The notes: a model not told the origin generated them from the sequence alone. A stretch of 64,000 bases of DNA from an uncultured Bacteroidales bacterium (GCA_902776435.1 CACYQB010000002.1:62001-126000), one strand, 5' to 3'. Counted from the first letter of the stretch, positions 26,766-37,114 are shown. Translations and numbers: made by a program.

Positions 26766-28151
26766 ATGTCTCTCATCAAATCAATCTCAGGAATCCGCGG
26801 CACCATCGGCGGCAAGGCCGGTGATGGGTTATCGCCCCTCGATATCGTCAAGTTTACCTCGGCTTATGCCACCTTCATGCGTCGCAATTCGCCCGTGAAG
26901 TCCAATGTCATCGTCGTCGGACGCGATGCGCGTCTCTCGGGCCGCATGGTGCTCAACACCGTCGTCGGCACCCTCATGGGCATGGGCTTTGACGTGGTCA
27001 ACATCGGCCTCGCTACCACTCCCACGACCGAACTTGCCGTGGTGGGCGAGCATGCTTGTGGCGGTATCATTATCACCGCTTCCCACAATCCCAAACAGTG
27101 GAATGCCCTTAAACTCCTCAATCACAATGGAGAATTCCTGACCGATGCCGAGGGCAAAGAGGTACTGAGGCTGGCCGAACTCGAAGACTTTGACTATGCC
27201 GATGTGGACCACCTGGGACGTGAGATGAAGAACTACACGTGGCTGCGACGCCACATCGACCAAGTGCTGGCGCTTGAACTCGTCGATGTCGAGGCTATCC
27301 GCAAGGCCGATTTCACAGTAGCGGTCGATGCGGTCAATAGCGTCGGTGGTGTTGCAATCCCCATGTTGCTCGAGGCCCTCGGTGTGAAGCGTGTGGAGAA
27401 ACTTTTCTGCGACCCCACGGGCAACTTCGGCCACACACCCGAACCCATCCCCGAGAACCTGACTGCCATCAGCGATTTCATGCGCCAGGGCAAGGCTGAC
27501 GTGGGCTTTGTCGTTGACCCTGATGTGGATCGTCTGGCCATTGTGATGGAAAATGGCGAGTTCTTTGTCGAGGAATATACCTTGGTTGCCGTTGCCGACT
27601 ATGTGCTGGCACACACCCCTGGTTCCACAGTGAGCAACCTGTCATCATCGCGAGCCCTGCGTGACGTGACCGTTAACCATGGCTGCAGCTACACTGCTGC
27701 CGCCGTCGGTGAGGTGAACGTGACTACCGAGATGCGCCGCACGGGTGCCGTCATCGGTGGCGAGGGAAACGGTGGTGTCATCTATCCCGCTAGCCATTAC
27801 GGCCGTGATGCCCTCGTGGGTGTCGCCTTGTTCCTTTCCTTGCTGGCTCACAGTGGCAAGACGGTTAGTGAACTCAAAGCCACTTATCCCCAGTACAGTA
27901 TCGCCAAGACCAAACTCGAACTCAAACCCGAGATGGACGTTGATGCCATCCTCAAAGCGGTCGAGAAGCACTATCAGGGCGAACAGATGACCACCATCGA
28001 TGGCGTCAAGATTGACTTTGCCGACAGCTGGGTGCACCTGCGCAAGAGCAACACCGAGCCCATCATCCGCATCTACAGCGAAGCCCACACCATGCAAGAG
28101 GCTGAACGCCTCGGCGAGGACGTCAAACAAATCGTCCTCTCCCTCATCTGA
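26766..28151 (+). CDS. glmM: Phosphoglucosamine mutase
   Basis: This 461-residue enzyme converts glucosamine 6-phosphate to glucosamine 1-phosphate for peptidoglycan and lipid A precursors. The start ISGIRGTIGG, the phosphoserine loop TASHNPKQWNA (S106), the metal loop DPDVDRLAIV (near 251-258), the sugar-binding GGEGNGGVIYP and the C-terminal phosphate site RKSNTEPIIRIYSEA are all present and in order. It belongs to the Bacteroidetes phosphomannomutase/phosphoglucosamine mutase group. It follows nrnA-like and the DUF4827 gene and ends near a long inverted repeat. Confidence 0.93.
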   Translation: MSLIKSISGIRGTIGGKAGDGLSPLDIVKFTSAYATFMRRNSPVKSNVIVVGRDARLSGRMVLNTVVGTLMGMGFDVVNIGLATTPTTELAVVGEHACGGIIITASHNPKQWNALKLLNHNGEFLTDAEGKEVLRLAELEDFDYADVDHLGREMKNYTWLRRHIDQVLALELVDVEAIRKADFTVAVDAVNSVGGVAIPMLLEALGVKRVEKLFCDPTGNFGHTPEPIPENLTAISDFMRQGKADVGFVVDPDVDRLAIVMENGEFFVEEYTLVAVADYVLAHTPGSTVSNLSSSRALRDVTVNHGCSYTAAAVGEVNVTTEMRRTGAVIGGEGNGGVIYPASHYGRDALVGVALFLSLLAHSGKTVSELKATYPQYSIAKTKLELKPEMDVDAILKAVEKHYQGEQMTTIDGVKIDFADSWVHLRKSNTEPIIRIYSEAHTMQEAERLGEDVKQIVLSLI

Positions 28152-28225
28152 ACCCAAACCGCACAGATTTCAAACAACCATAACAACTCGTTTACAACCT
28201 AAACAACCGTTTTATATTATTGAAA

Positions 28226-28288
28226 ACAAGAGATACAAGAAGTACAATATTTTGATAATCAATTTATTGTATATCTTGTATTTCTTGT
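28226..28288. terminator. Long AT-rich inverted repeat between convergent glmM and comEC
   Basis: A 24-nt arm starting ACAAGAGATACAAGAAG (28226-28249) pairs with one ending TCTTGTATTTCTTGT (28265-28288) with three mismatches and a 15-nt loop. Both genes read toward it, so a bidirectional terminator is likely. The stem is unusually AT-rich for that role. Confidence 0.55.
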
Positions 28289-28343
28289 CTTTAGTTGATA
28301 TAGTGCGCGGATGCCATTAGTACAAGTCGCGCAATTCGTAGTT

Positions 28344-30395
28344 TTAAAAATACGTAGTTATGGCGCCGTGGGTGGCGAGGTTGATGTGGTTAATGTTGAG
28401 GGAATCGCATTCGTAGAGGATAGGTGAGGCGTCATGCATCGCTCCCGAGAGGATGAGCCTGTCGAAGCGGTATAATTCTTGTAGTTTGGCTGCCGTGCCG
28501 TGGTAGCGCTTGGTGATGATGATATCATCGACGGTTGTTGGGTGCTCTGTGGTTAGATGTTTCCATTTGCCTGGGCCGACGGCTACGATGCGGCGCCCCA
28601 TCAGGTAAGCATAAGGTGGGCGTATCATTGCCTCGTCAAGCCGCAGGGTGTCACTGCCGGTGAAAAACTGCAACTGGTCAATGCCGTGGTGGGCAAGGAA
28701 ACCAGCATAATAGCGGCTGAAGGCTATGGAGTCAGTATCTTCCTCGTCGGGTATCCAGACGTATCCCTGGCCATCATCATAATATAATAGAGGTGTCGAT
28801 GAAAAAGAGTTAAAGACGACCAACCCGCGGCGTGGTGTGCGGGCTTCGACCCACAGCGAGTGGCCTAACAGAATCGCCAGAGCGATACCTGCTGCCAACA
28901 GGTAGCGGTAATTGCGCCGATACAGCCACAGCACGACCAGTGCCATGATGATGAAATAGGCGATAACACCAAAGGAGCTCACATAGACTCCTCCGAGGTG
29001 CGACAATGGTATGGCATTAACCGCTTCCGTCACCCATGAGATATAGCGATAGATAACATCAAGGATCCAATCAAGCACCGGCCAATGCAAGCCTGCGGCA
29101 ATTACAATCAGGAACAGGGCACCGAGCACCATAAACACTGGCAGGATGGGGAGAATGAGCAGATTGGCGAGCACCGACATCAGCGAGATAGTGTGAAAAT
29201 AATGGGCACTCAACGCTACGGTGGCCAGCATCGCCACGAGCGAGGTGATGACGGTCGATGTAAGGCTGTTTACCCATCTGTGGCGGCTCTCAAGACGTTG
29301 CGGCAGGCGGGCGAGCAACAATATCGCCCCCACGGTGATGAAACTCAACTGGAATCCTACGCTATATAGTGCTGAGGGTGAAAAAACAAGGATGCACAGA
29401 GCAGCCAGCGCCAATGCGTTGATGGATACTGAACGGCGGTAAAAAACCATGGTGGCAAATACCATCCCAATCATCACCGTGGAACGCACGACACTAGGCG
29501 ACAAACCCGTGAACACGGCAAACAGGGCAATGGCCGCAAGGGTGATGGCGAGGCGCAGCTTCTTGAGTCGCAAATAGTCAAGAGGAAACAGCAACCACCA
29601 AATGATGAGTGCGATAAATCCCACATGCAGGCCGCTCAACGCAAGCACGTGTGCCACACCTGCCGACGAGAACTCCTGACGTGTAGCCTTGTCAATCAGA
29701 CTGCTGTCACCCAACAGCAGTGCTGCTACAAACTGCTGTGTAGCGGGAGACAGGTGCGAGGAGAACACCATGAGGCACAATCCGCGTCGCACGTTAGCCA
29801 GGCGCGTTAGCAGAGTGGGGGAGTGGCCCACCTTCTTCACTTGCCCTACTGGCAAATGCTGCGTGTAGCGTATTCCTTTGTTGTCAAGCAGATAAGACGC
29901 ATAGTCCATTTCATCGGGATTGCCCATCGATGTGATTTCAACAAGCTGCCCTTGCCACGCGATGAGGTCTCCTGTTTGCATAGTATAGTCGCAGCCTCGC
30001 GTCGATACCATCAACTTGCAGGGCGGCAAGTCGTTATCCAGCAACTCAACCGTCATACGCATCGAGAAATCTGTGTATTGCAGGTCAATCACCCTTCCCA
30101 TGAGCACTTTGCAATCTGCTTGTCCTGGCTGGAGTCGCGGGGGACAATGTATGATTGCCGCCAGCCAACCTAATGACAGGGCGATAACGGACAAAGGAAC
30201 AATGAACACCGATCTCCACTTCCACCGTCCTTCGACAGAGCGTGAGGCCATGGATATCATGAGGTAGGCCGCCACACCGATGAGGATGAGCACGAGTGGC
30301 GCCCACCAGCAATGCCATAACCGGTGCAACAGGATGCCAGCCATGAACGGTATGAGAACGCGCAGCACTGGAACCTTAGAGAGCACCTGAGACAT
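28344..30395 (-). CDS. comEC: ComEC/Rec2-family membrane protein
   Basis: The 683-residue protein is polytopic. Two or three helices in the first 75 residues lead into a DUF4131-like segment to about 200. The Competence domain occupies roughly 210-490, with the family phrases LLLGDSSLID, AGVAHVLALSGLHVGFIA and TGLSPSVVRSTVMIG. ComEC forms the channel for single-stranded DNA uptake. The last ~160 residues are where many ComEC proteins carry a metallo-beta-lactamase domain. Here I see beta-rich sequence but no HxHxDH motif, so that domain is either absent or degenerate. aroE lies 52 bp upstream on the same strand. Natural competence is not proven by this gene alone. Confidence 0.9.
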   Translation of the reverse strand: MSQVLSKVPVLRVLIPFMAGILLHRLWHCWWAPLVLILIGVAAYLMISMASRSVEGRWKWRSVFIVPLSVIALSLGWLAAIIHCPPRLQPGQADCKVLMGRVIDLQYTDFSMRMTVELLDNDLPPCKLMVSTRGCDYTMQTGDLIAWQGQLVEITSMGNPDEMDYASYLLDNKGIRYTQHLPVGQVKKVGHSPTLLTRLANVRRGLCLMVFSSHLSPATQQFVAALLLGDSSLIDKATRQEFSSAGVAHVLALSGLHVGFIALIIWWLLFPLDYLRLKKLRLAITLAAIALFAVFTGLSPSVVRSTVMIGMVFATMVFYRRSVSINALALAALCILVFSPSALYSVGFQLSFITVGAILLLARLPQRLESRHRWVNSLTSTVITSLVAMLATVALSAHYFHTISLMSVLANLLILPILPVFMVLGALFLIVIAAGLHWPVLDWILDVIYRYISWVTEAVNAIPLSHLGGVYVSSFGVIAYFIIMALVVLWLYRRNYRYLLAAGIALAILLGHSLWVEARTPRRGLVVFNSFSSTPLLYYDDGQGYVWIPDEEDTDSIAFSRYYAGFLAHHGIDQLQFFTGSDTLRLDEAMIRPPYAYLMGRRIVAVGPGKWKHLTTEHPTTVDDIIITKRYHGTAAKLQELYRFDRLILSGAMHDASPILYECDSLNINHINLATHGAITTYF

Positions 30396-30447
30396 AAGGA
30401 ATCAGTCTATAAGAATAAGGAAGATGAAAATAGGAAGGTTGACGGAC

Positions 30448-31221
30448 TTATTTATCGGTAGTCCAGATGTCGTAAGAATCAAAGGCCTGCAACAGGAGCA
30501 TCTCAATGCCGTTCTTCGTCTCGGCGCCATACTTGGCAGCACGTTTCATGAACAGCGTTTCCTCGGGGTTGTAAACCAGGTCATAGCAGATGTGTTCCTT
30601 GGTCAGGAAGCGGTAGGGAAAATCGGGACACAGGTTGTCATCAGGGTATTTTCCCAGCGGGGTGGCGTTGACAATGATTTTGTAATTGGCAACCATGGCT
30701 CGTGTGATTTCCTCATACACCACGATGTGTTCCGACTTGCGTCTTGACACCAGTTGCACGTCGATGCCATGTTTGAGCAGGGCGGCACGCACAGCCTTGG
30801 CAGCACCGCCGGTGCCGAGCACCATGGCGCTGGTGCGTTGTGGCGTGAGGATGCTGTTGATGGTCCTCCCGAACCCCACCACGTCACTGTTGTAGCCGCG
30901 CAGTTCCATCAAGTTGCCCTTGGCATCGCGGATGAACTTGATCACATTGACTGCGCCAATCTCTCTGGCGTCATCATCGAGAGAGTCGAGATAGGGGATG
31001 ACAGCTTCCTTGTAGGGCGCTGTGACATTCAGTCCGTTCAGGTTTGGATACTCGGCAATCACTTCCATCAGCTGCCCCAAGTTCTCAATCTCAAAGTTGA
31101 TGTACTGGGCATCGATATCCTCGGCGATGAACTTGCGGTTAAAGAAATCGCGAGAGAAGGAATGGACCAGCGGATAGCCTATCAGTCCGTACAGGTATTT
31201 ACAGTCAAGTGGAGATTTCAT
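30448..31221 (-). CDS. aroE: Shikimate dehydrogenase
   Basis: This 257-residue enzyme reduces 3-dehydroshikimate in aromatic amino acid synthesis. The substrate site is shown by LIGYPLVHSFS at the N-terminus and NVTAPYK with catalytic K71. The paired aspartate is in GYNSDVVGF. The nucleotide-binding loop is GTGGAAKAVRAAL, followed by VSRRKS, which would contact the NADP phosphate. It ends with NGIEMLLLQAF. The length is slightly short but complete. A -7 box lies at 31279-31286. Confidence 0.95.
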   Translation of the reverse strand: MKSPLDCKYLYGLIGYPLVHSFSRDFFNRKFIAEDIDAQYINFEIENLGQLMEVIAEYPNLNGLNVTAPYKEAVIPYLDSLDDDAREIGAVNVIKFIRDAKGNLMELRGYNSDVVGFGRTINSILTPQRTSAMVLGTGGAAKAVRAALLKHGIDVQLVSRRKSEHIVVYEEITRAMVANYKIIVNATPLGKYPDDNLCPDFPYRFLTKEHICYDLVYNPEETLFMKRAAKYGAETKNGIEMLLLQAFDSYDIWTTDK

Positions 31222-31278
31222 ATTTCATCAAGTTTTAAGAGGACAGCCCTAAAGCTTGCCTGAATGCCTAAACTACCG

Positions 31279-31286
31279 CAAAAATA
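31279..31286 (-). promoter_or_regulatory. -7 box for aroE
   Basis: TATTTTTG on the minus strand matches TAnnTTTG about 57 nt before the aroE ATG. The -33 element is not clear. Confidence 0.45.
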
Positions 31287-31434
31287 GTGACAAAACTTGT
31301 AACCATCACCCGCAAGAGGGATTTTTTTGAAGATTTGGCTGAATTTTTAGTCCAATAACGCCTTAAACATTATTAATAGGGTGTGAAATATGCTGAAATT
31401 TGACAAAAAATCGGATTTTTAGGAAACAAATTAG

Positions 31435-31442
31435 TAATTTTG
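31435..31442 (+). promoter_or_regulatory. -7 box for the MCE/MlaD gene
   Basis: TAATTTTG lies 36 nt before the ATG at 31479. No good -33 TTTG is seen at 19-21 nt. Confidence 0.45.
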
Positions 31443-31478
31443 CCGTTTAAAGCAAGAAAAGAACTAGATTGATTAAAA

Positions 31479-32381
31479 ATGAAGTTTCTCAATAAGAATG
31501 TAAAAATTGCGCTCACCGTGCTTGTGGGCCTGGCTTTGCTCTACTGGGGCGTCAACTATCTCAAGGGTGTTAACCTGTTGACTCCTGTTAATCATTTTTA
31601 TACCGAGGTCGAGAGTGTTGACGGACTGCTCGAATCAGCCCCCATTACTGTCAATGGATTTACTGTGGGACAAGTGAGGGAAATCAATTATGACTACGCA
31701 AATAACAAAATCTCTATCCAGCTCGCCTTTGAGCCCAAGATGAAGATTCCCGAGGGCAGTACACTGAACATGGTGTCGGGATTGATGGGTGGAGCTTCGC
31801 TTGTCCTTAATCTGGGAACCGGACCGGCCTTGCCATCAGGCAGCATGATACCCACAACGGACACTCCGGGCTTGATTGATAATGTCAAGGATAACGTCAT
31901 TCCCATGGTGACCGACATGATTCCTAAGGTGGATTCCATCATGAGTAATGTCAATGGTCTGACCAGTGATCCCGCACTGCTTGCTGCACTGGCACGTCTT
32001 GACGGCATCACTCGTCAGATTCAGATCAGCGCTCAACAGCTCACTACGCTCATGAATGGTTTGAACCGCAGTGTGCCGGGCGTGATGAACAACGTGAACG
32101 GCATTACCAATAATCTGAATGGTACCACAGGAAACCTGACTGACTTTTCGACATCACTCAAGCAGTTGCCCCTGGACTCGACCATCAATACCCTTAATGC
32201 CACATTGGCCAATCTGCAAGCTCTCAGCGAGCAGTTGAACGACAAGAATTCAACCCTGGGCAAGGTCGTGAACGACCGCGAGCTGTATGACAATGCCAAC
32301 CATGCCATTGCCAGTCTCGACTCCCTGTTGACTGACTTCAAAGCCAATCCTAAGCGTTACATTAACATTAAAGTGTTCTAA
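31479..32381 (+). CDS. MCE/MlaD-family lipid transport protein
   Basis: The 300-residue protein has one N-terminal membrane helix (about residues 8-28). An MCE domain follows at about 38-115 (FYTEVESVDGLLESAPITVNGFTVGQVREI), then a long helical C-terminal region with a repeated N-N/G-N pattern (NNVNGITNNLNGTTGNL). MCE proteins bind lipids in the periplasm as hexamers for Mla-type phospholipid traffic. The matching MlaE permease and MlaF ATPase are not in the window. The gene stands alone between its own -7 box and a strong terminator. The domain is clear; the transport direction is not. Confidence 0.88.
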   Translation: MKFLNKNVKIALTVLVGLALLYWGVNYLKGVNLLTPVNHFYTEVESVDGLLESAPITVNGFTVGQVREINYDYANNKISIQLAFEPKMKIPEGSTLNMVSGLMGGASLVLNLGTGPALPSGSMIPTTDTPGLIDNVKDNVIPMVTDMIPKVDSIMSNVNGLTSDPALLAALARLDGITRQIQISAQQLTTLMNGLNRSVPGVMNNVNGITNNLNGTTGNLTDFSTSLKQLPLDSTINTLNATLANLQALSEQLNDKNSTLGKVVNDRELYDNANHAIASLDSLLTDFKANPKRYINIKVF

Positions 32382-32457
32382 TGTGCTGACATGTTTGGAT
32401 ATAACAAGGAAATATCATTCTGAGAGACCATTTTCTCTCTTTTGAATGGGGTGAAAA

Positions 32458-32493
32458 ACTCTATTTGGATTGTGTCCAAATAGAGTTTTTTTT
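32458..32493 (+). terminator. Terminator of the MCE/MlaD gene
   Basis: ACTCTATTTGGA (32458-32469) pairs perfectly with TCCAAATAGAGT (32475-32486) and is followed by a run of T to 32493. The remaining 310 bp to dnaA is AT-rich; I see no gene, no clear promoter and no cluster of DnaA boxes there. Confidence 0.9.
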
Positions 32494-32803
32494 GATTTTT
32501 ATTGTTTTCGGGATTTGCAAAATCAAACCCCTGCAATTACAGCCATTTGCGAGTTTGATAAATGAAACAGGCAAAAGATGCATAAAACGTAACTTGTTGA
32601 TTATTAGGTGTATTGATAAAGTTAATCGCCATAAAATGCAAAAAAAATATAATGATGTTCTAACCCTTTGTTTTTCAACATCGTTACACTCAAAATGATA
32701 TTTCCAAATTTTTTAAGCATTTTTTTATAAGAAAATATTGGGCGAAATTTGTACTGCTAAAAAGCACAAAACAAACCAACCGTTACTAAGAAAATATTAG
32801 AAA

Positions 32804-34207
32804 ATGTTTAACGTTGCACAACAGTGGAACCGTTGCCTTGACGTCATTAAGGCAAACATTCCGGCCGAGCAGTTCAATGCTTGGTTCGCACCCATTGTTG
32901 CCGTTGACTTTGACCCTGAAACCGACCGTGTGACACTCCGTGTGCCCTCGCAGTTCTTTGTGGAAAAGATCGAGGACCGCTATATTACTATTCTCTCGGC
33001 AGCCTTGAGGAAGGTTTTCGGTGAGAATGTAAAGCTCAATTATAAATATAATGTGGTGGGCGCCGACGACGCAAGCGCTGTGGAGCAGACCGAGGACAAC
33101 TCGAGTGTAAAACTCAAGCAGGAACTCAAGATCCGCAAACCCCGTGTCGCCAATCCCTTCCACCAGGATGACACGTTCGACGACATTGATCCGCAACTTA
33201 ATCCGAAATACACCTTCGAGAACTATTGCAGCAGCATGAGCAACAGGCTTGCTGTGAGCATCGGTCAGGCGATAACCGACCACCCGGAGATGAAGACCTA
33301 TAATCCCTTATTCGTCTTTGGCTCGACGGGTGTCGGCAAGACTCACCTCTTGCAGGCCATCGGCATTAAGTTCAAGGAGCAGAATCCGCGCCTGCGAGTG
33401 CTCTATGTCAATGCCAGAGTCTTTGAGAGCCAGTACACGACAGCTGTGATACAGAAGAAAGTCAACGACTTCATCAATTTTTATCAGAGTATCGACGTCC
33501 TCTTGCTCGACGACATTCAGGAGTTTGCAGGCAAGGAGAAGACTCAGAATACCTTCTTCCACATCTTCAATCACCTGCACCTGCACCAGCGCCAGTTGGT
33601 GATGTCCAGTGACTGCCGCCCCAGTGATTTGGACGGCATGGTGCCCAGGCTCATCTCCCGCTTCAAGTGGGGCATGACGGTAGAGCTGGAGAAACCGGAC
33701 TTCGAGTTACGCCGCAAGTTCCTGGCCATGAAAGCGGCTCAGGATGGACTCAACATCAGTGACGAGGTTCTTGACTTTATTGCCACTAATGTTACTGAAA
33801 GCGTGCGTGTGCTCGAGGGTGTCATGGTCGCATTATTGGCTCACGCCACCATGTTGGGGCAGGACATCACGATCGACTTGGCGCGCAGTATCATCGGCAA
33901 CACCGTCAAGGTAAGCCAGAAACAGGTGACCTTTGAGTCGATCGCCGAAACCGTGGCCGATTTCTATAACCTGCCCACCGAACTCATTTACGGCAAATCC
34001 CGCAAGCGCGAAATCAGCGACGCCCGACAACTGGTGATGTATTTGGCCAAGAAGGAGGCCCAGATGTCCTCGCCAAGCATTGGCGCAAAACTTGATCGCA
34101 CCCATGCGACGGTATTGCATGCTTGTATCCAGATTGAACAACGCATGTCGATAGAAAAAGATTTCTCAAGAGAAGTTCAGGCAATTACTGCCAGCCTGAC
34201 TCAATAA
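32804..34207 (+). CDS. dnaA: Chromosomal replication initiator DnaA
   Basis: The 467-residue protein binds and opens the replication origin. Domain I is at the N-terminus (QQWNRCLDVIKANIPAEQFNAWFAPI) and a variable linker runs to about 130. The AAA+ domain has Walker A GSTGVGKTHL near residue 173 and Walker B VLLLDDIQEFAGKEKTQ. The C-terminal helix-turn-helix carries the DnaA-box recognition signature IGAKLDRTHATVLHA. Its length is normal. A long hairpin follows the gene, and gyrA comes next, 314 bp downstream. Confidence 0.97.
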   Translation: MFNVAQQWNRCLDVIKANIPAEQFNAWFAPIVAVDFDPETDRVTLRVPSQFFVEKIEDRYITILSAALRKVFGENVKLNYKYNVVGADDASAVEQTEDNSSVKLKQELKIRKPRVANPFHQDDTFDDIDPQLNPKYTFENYCSSMSNRLAVSIGQAITDHPEMKTYNPLFVFGSTGVGKTHLLQAIGIKFKEQNPRLRVLYVNARVFESQYTTAVIQKKVNDFINFYQSIDVLLLDDIQEFAGKEKTQNTFFHIFNHLHLHQRQLVMSSDCRPSDLDGMVPRLISRFKWGMTVELEKPDFELRRKFLAMKAAQDGLNISDEVLDFIATNVTESVRVLEGVMVALLAHATMLGQDITIDLARSIIGNTVKVSQKQVTFESIAETVADFYNLPTELIYGKSRKREISDARQLVMYLAKKEAQMSSPSIGAKLDRTHATVLHACIQIEQRMSIEKDFSREVQAITASLTQ

Positions 34208-34228
34208 CTCAAGTCAAGAGAATCGTGT

Positions 34229-34267
34229 AATGAGGATGGACCCAGCGGCTGCGGGTCCATCCTCATT
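34229..34267. terminator. 15-bp perfect hairpin after dnaA
   Basis: AATGAGGATGGACCC (34229-34243) pairs with GGGTCCATCCTCATT (34253-34267) around a 9-nt loop. No U-tract follows, so it may end transcription with Rho or stabilise the dnaA 3' end. Confidence 0.6.
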
Positions 34268-34396
34268 CTGTTACATTACACCTTTTGAGCAGCTAAAATA
34301 GCCTATTCATTGGGAATTTACTCGCGTTGACAGAGAAAAATCATGGCCTTTTAAACATTTTGGCACATCGGTAGTCAAAAAGTGGCGCAAAACGAA

Positions 34397-34426
34397 TTGC
34401 CATATGAGAAATTATGCGTAAATTTG
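34397..34426 (+). promoter_or_regulatory. Promoter of gyrA
   Basis: TTG (34397-34399), 19 nt and TAAATTTG (34419-34426) match the consensus. The ~90-nt leader is markedly GC-rich and contains the perfect palindrome GCACGCGTGC (34448-34457). Confidence 0.75.
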
Positions 34427-34521
34427 TAGGTTAAACCTAATGTCGTGGCACGCGTGCTAGCCTGGGGCGGAATTTTGCCTGCGGTGCGGTGCCCGGAACA
34501 GATTTAAAAGAAGTAATAATA

Positions 34522-37092
34522 ATGGACAACGATCGAATTTTAGAGATCAACATTGAGAACGAAATGAAGTCCAGTTACATCGATTATTCGATGTCGGTCA
34601 TCGTTTCGCGTGCGCTACCCGATGTGCGCGACGGCTTCAAGCCGGTGCACCGCAGGGTACTCTATGGCATGGACAAGTTGCGTAACTATTCTAATGCCCC
34701 CTACAAGAAATCGGCCCGTATCGTGGGTGATGTGCTTGGTAAGTACCATCCCCATGGCGATTCTTCGGTTTACTTTGCCATGGTTCGTCTGGCCCAGGAG
34801 TGGGCAATGCGTTATCCGCTGGTAGATGGCCAGGGTAACTTCGGTTCGGTGGATGGTGACAGCCCCGCTGCCATGCGTTACACCGAGGTGCGTCTCGACA
34901 AGATGGGCGAGAGCATGATGGAGGACATGGACAAGGATACCGTGGACTTTGTGCCTAACTTCGACAACACGCTTGAGGAGCCTTCTGTATTGCCCACCCG
35001 CATCCCTAACCTGCTGGTGAACGGTGCGACGGGTATTGCCGTGGGTATGGCGACCAACATGGCGCCCCACAACCTGGGCGAATGCATCGACGCCTGCCTG
35101 GCACTGCTCGAGGATCCCGAACTGTCGGTTAGCGACCTGATGAACTATATCAAGGCGCCTGACTTCCCCACTGGTGGCATCATCTATGGCTATCAGGGTG
35201 TGAAAGATGCCTTTGAGACTGGTCGCGGACGCATCGTAGTTCGTGCTAAGGCCGAAATTGAAACTGAACATAACCACGAGCGCATCGTGGTCAACGAGAT
35301 TCCTTATAATGTCAACAAGAAGGATCTCATCGAGAATATCGCGCGCCTGGTAGAGGAAAAGAGGCTCGACGGTATCGCCGACATTAACGACGAGAGCGAC
35401 CGTCACGGTATGCGCATCGTTATCGACGTGAAGAAGGACTTCAACCCCAATGTGCTGCTCAACAAGCTGTACAAGATGACCGAGCTGCAGTCGTCCTTCA
35501 GCGTCAACAACGTCTGCTTGGTGAACGGACGTCCCATGCTCCTCAACCTCAAGCAGTTGTTGCACTACTTCCTGGAGCACCGCCACGAGGTGGTTATCCG
35601 CCGCACTCAGTTTGACCTCAAAAAGGCCATGGAACGCGCACACATCCTGGAAGGACTCATCATCGCCAGCGACAATATCGACGAGGTGATCGCTATCATC
35701 AAGAGCAGTGACTCGACCGACCACGCAATTCAGCGTCTGTGTGAGCGCTTCAACCTGTCCGATGTACAAGCCCGCGCCATTGTCGAGATGCGTCTGCGTC
35801 AGCTCACTGGATTGGAGCAGGAGAAACTGCACAACGAGTTGGCCGAGGTGCGCAAGACCATCGAGCACCTGCAGGCCGTTCTCGACGATCCTGCCGAGTG
35901 CCGCAAGGTCATCGAGGAGGAATTGCTCGAAGTCAAGGCTAAATTCGGCGACGAGCGCCGCACCCAGATTGTTTATTCCAGCGAGGAGATGAATGCTGAG
36001 GACTTCTACAGCGATGATCCCATGATTATCACTATCTCCCACTTCGGTTATATCAAGCGCACCCCGCTCAAGGAATACCGTGCTCAGGCACGTGGTGGCG
36101 TGGGCGCTAGAGGCAGTGACACGCGCGATGAGGACTTCATCGAGTATGTCTATGAAGCCACCAACCACAATTACATGTTGTTCTTCACTGCAACGGGACG
36201 TTGCTTCTGGTTGCGTGTGTTCGAGATTCCCGAGGGCACCAAGAACAGCAAGGGACGTGCTATCCAGAACCTGCTCAACCTGGATGCCGAGAACCGCATC
36301 ATGGCCTTTGTCCGTGCGACGGCTCTTACCGATCCTGAATATAATCAGTCACATTATATTGTATTTGCCACTAAGAACGGTATCGTTAAGCGTACGAGCC
36401 TGAGTGCATACTCTCGTCCTCGTGCCAATGGCGTTAGGGCACTCAATATTGCCGAGGACGACCAACTCGTGGGCGCCATTCTCACCGAGGGTGACAGCGA
36501 AGTGATTCTGGCCAATAGCAAGGGCTATGCCATCCGCTTCCCCGAAACCAAGGTGCGCGCTATGGGACGTACCGCTACCGGTGTCAAGGGCATGACCTTG
36601 AGCGAAGGTGATGAAGTCATCGGCATGATCTGCATGCGTGCCGGTACCCGTGACGACGTACTCGTCGTTTCAGAGCAGGGTATGGGCAAGCGCAGCGCTC
36701 TCGATGACTACCGTGTGACCAACCGTGGCGGTAAAGGTGTTAAAACTATTAACATTACCCCCAAGACTGGCAAGCTAATTGCAATTAAGAATGTGAACGA
36801 CGATAACGACCTTGTCATCATCAACAAGAGTGGCATCGCAATCAGGCTACGGGTTAGCTCTCTCCGCATTGTCGGTCGCGCCACTCAGGGCGTAAGGCTG
36901 ATCAACCTGGAAAAGAAAAACGACGAGATAGCAAGCGTTTGCAAGGTGGATACCGAGCCCGAGTCGACTGATGAGGAAAGCGTTCGCGAAGCTTTCAACC
37001 AGGAGGTGGTTGAAGACCAGAACATCCAGAATGACCAGGATGTACCGAGTGAAGATAATGAACAACAAAACGATAACGAACAAACATTATAA
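34522..37092 (+). CDS. gyrA: DNA gyrase subunit A
   Basis: This 856-residue subunit of type II topoisomerase cuts and rejoins DNA to introduce negative supercoils with GyrB. The N-terminal DNA-gate domain is typical ([29 protein letters not shown]), with the quinolone-region sequence [10 protein letters not shown] and the catalytic Tyr in [10 protein letters not shown]. The C-terminal beta-pinwheel carries a GyrA-box-like segment ([11 protein letters not shown], where the canonical box is QRRGGKG). It ends with an acidic Gln/Asn/Glu-rich tail. The ATG at 34522 was chosen because GyrA proteins start just before this point; a GTG 33 nt upstream is in frame. A TPR protein follows 22 bp downstream, probably in the same transcript. 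Confidence 0.96.
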   Translation: MDNDRILEINIENEMKSSYIDYSMSVIVSRALPDVRDGFKPVHRRVLYGMDKLRNYSNAPYKKSARIVGDVLGKYHPHGDSSVYFAMVRLAQEWAMRYPLVDGQGNFGSVDGDSPAAMRYTEVRLDKMGESMMEDMDKDTVDFVPNFDNTLEEPSVLPTRIPNLLVNGATGIAVGMATNMAPHNLGECIDACLALLEDPELSVSDLMNYIKAPDFPTGGIIYGYQGVKDAFETGRGRIVVRAKAEIETEHNHERIVVNEIPYNVNKKDLIENIARLVEEKRLDGIADINDESDRHGMRIVIDVKKDFNPNVLLNKLYKMTELQSSFSVNNVCLVNGRPMLLNLKQLLHYFLEHRHEVVIRRTQFDLKKAMERAHILEGLIIASDNIDEVIAIIKSSDSTDHAIQRLCERFNLSDVQARAIVEMRLRQLTGLEQEKLHNELAEVRKTIEHLQAVLDDPAECRKVIEEELLEVKAKFGDERRTQIVYSSEEMNAEDFYSDDPMIITISHFGYIKRTPLKEYRAQARGGVGARGSDTRDEDFIEYVYEATNHNYMLFFTATGRCFWLRVFEIPEGTKNSKGRAIQNLLNLDAENRIMAFVRATALTDPEYNQSHYIVFATKNGIVKRTSLSAYSRPRANGVRALNIAEDDQLVGAILTEGDSEVILANSKGYAIRFPETKVRAMGRTATGVKGMTLSEGDEVIGMICMRAGTRDDVLVVSEQGMGKRSALDDYRVTNRGGKGVKTINITPKTGKLIAIKNVNDDNDLVIINKSGIAIRLRVSSLRIVGRATQGVRLINLEKKNDEIASVCKVDTEPESTDEESVREAFNQEVVEDQNIQNDQDVPSEDNEQQNDNEQTL

Positions 37093-37114
37093 ACCAACTT
37101 AATTGTTAACAAAA

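Noticed and set aside
32494-32803. Possible oriC upstream of dnaA
   Set aside because: AT-rich, but I see no cluster of TTATNCACA-type DnaA boxes. A GC-skew plot of the whole genome would be decisive.
34615-36168. 517-codon open frame antisense to gyrA
   Set aside because: Same reasoning; gyrA is unambiguous on the plus strand.
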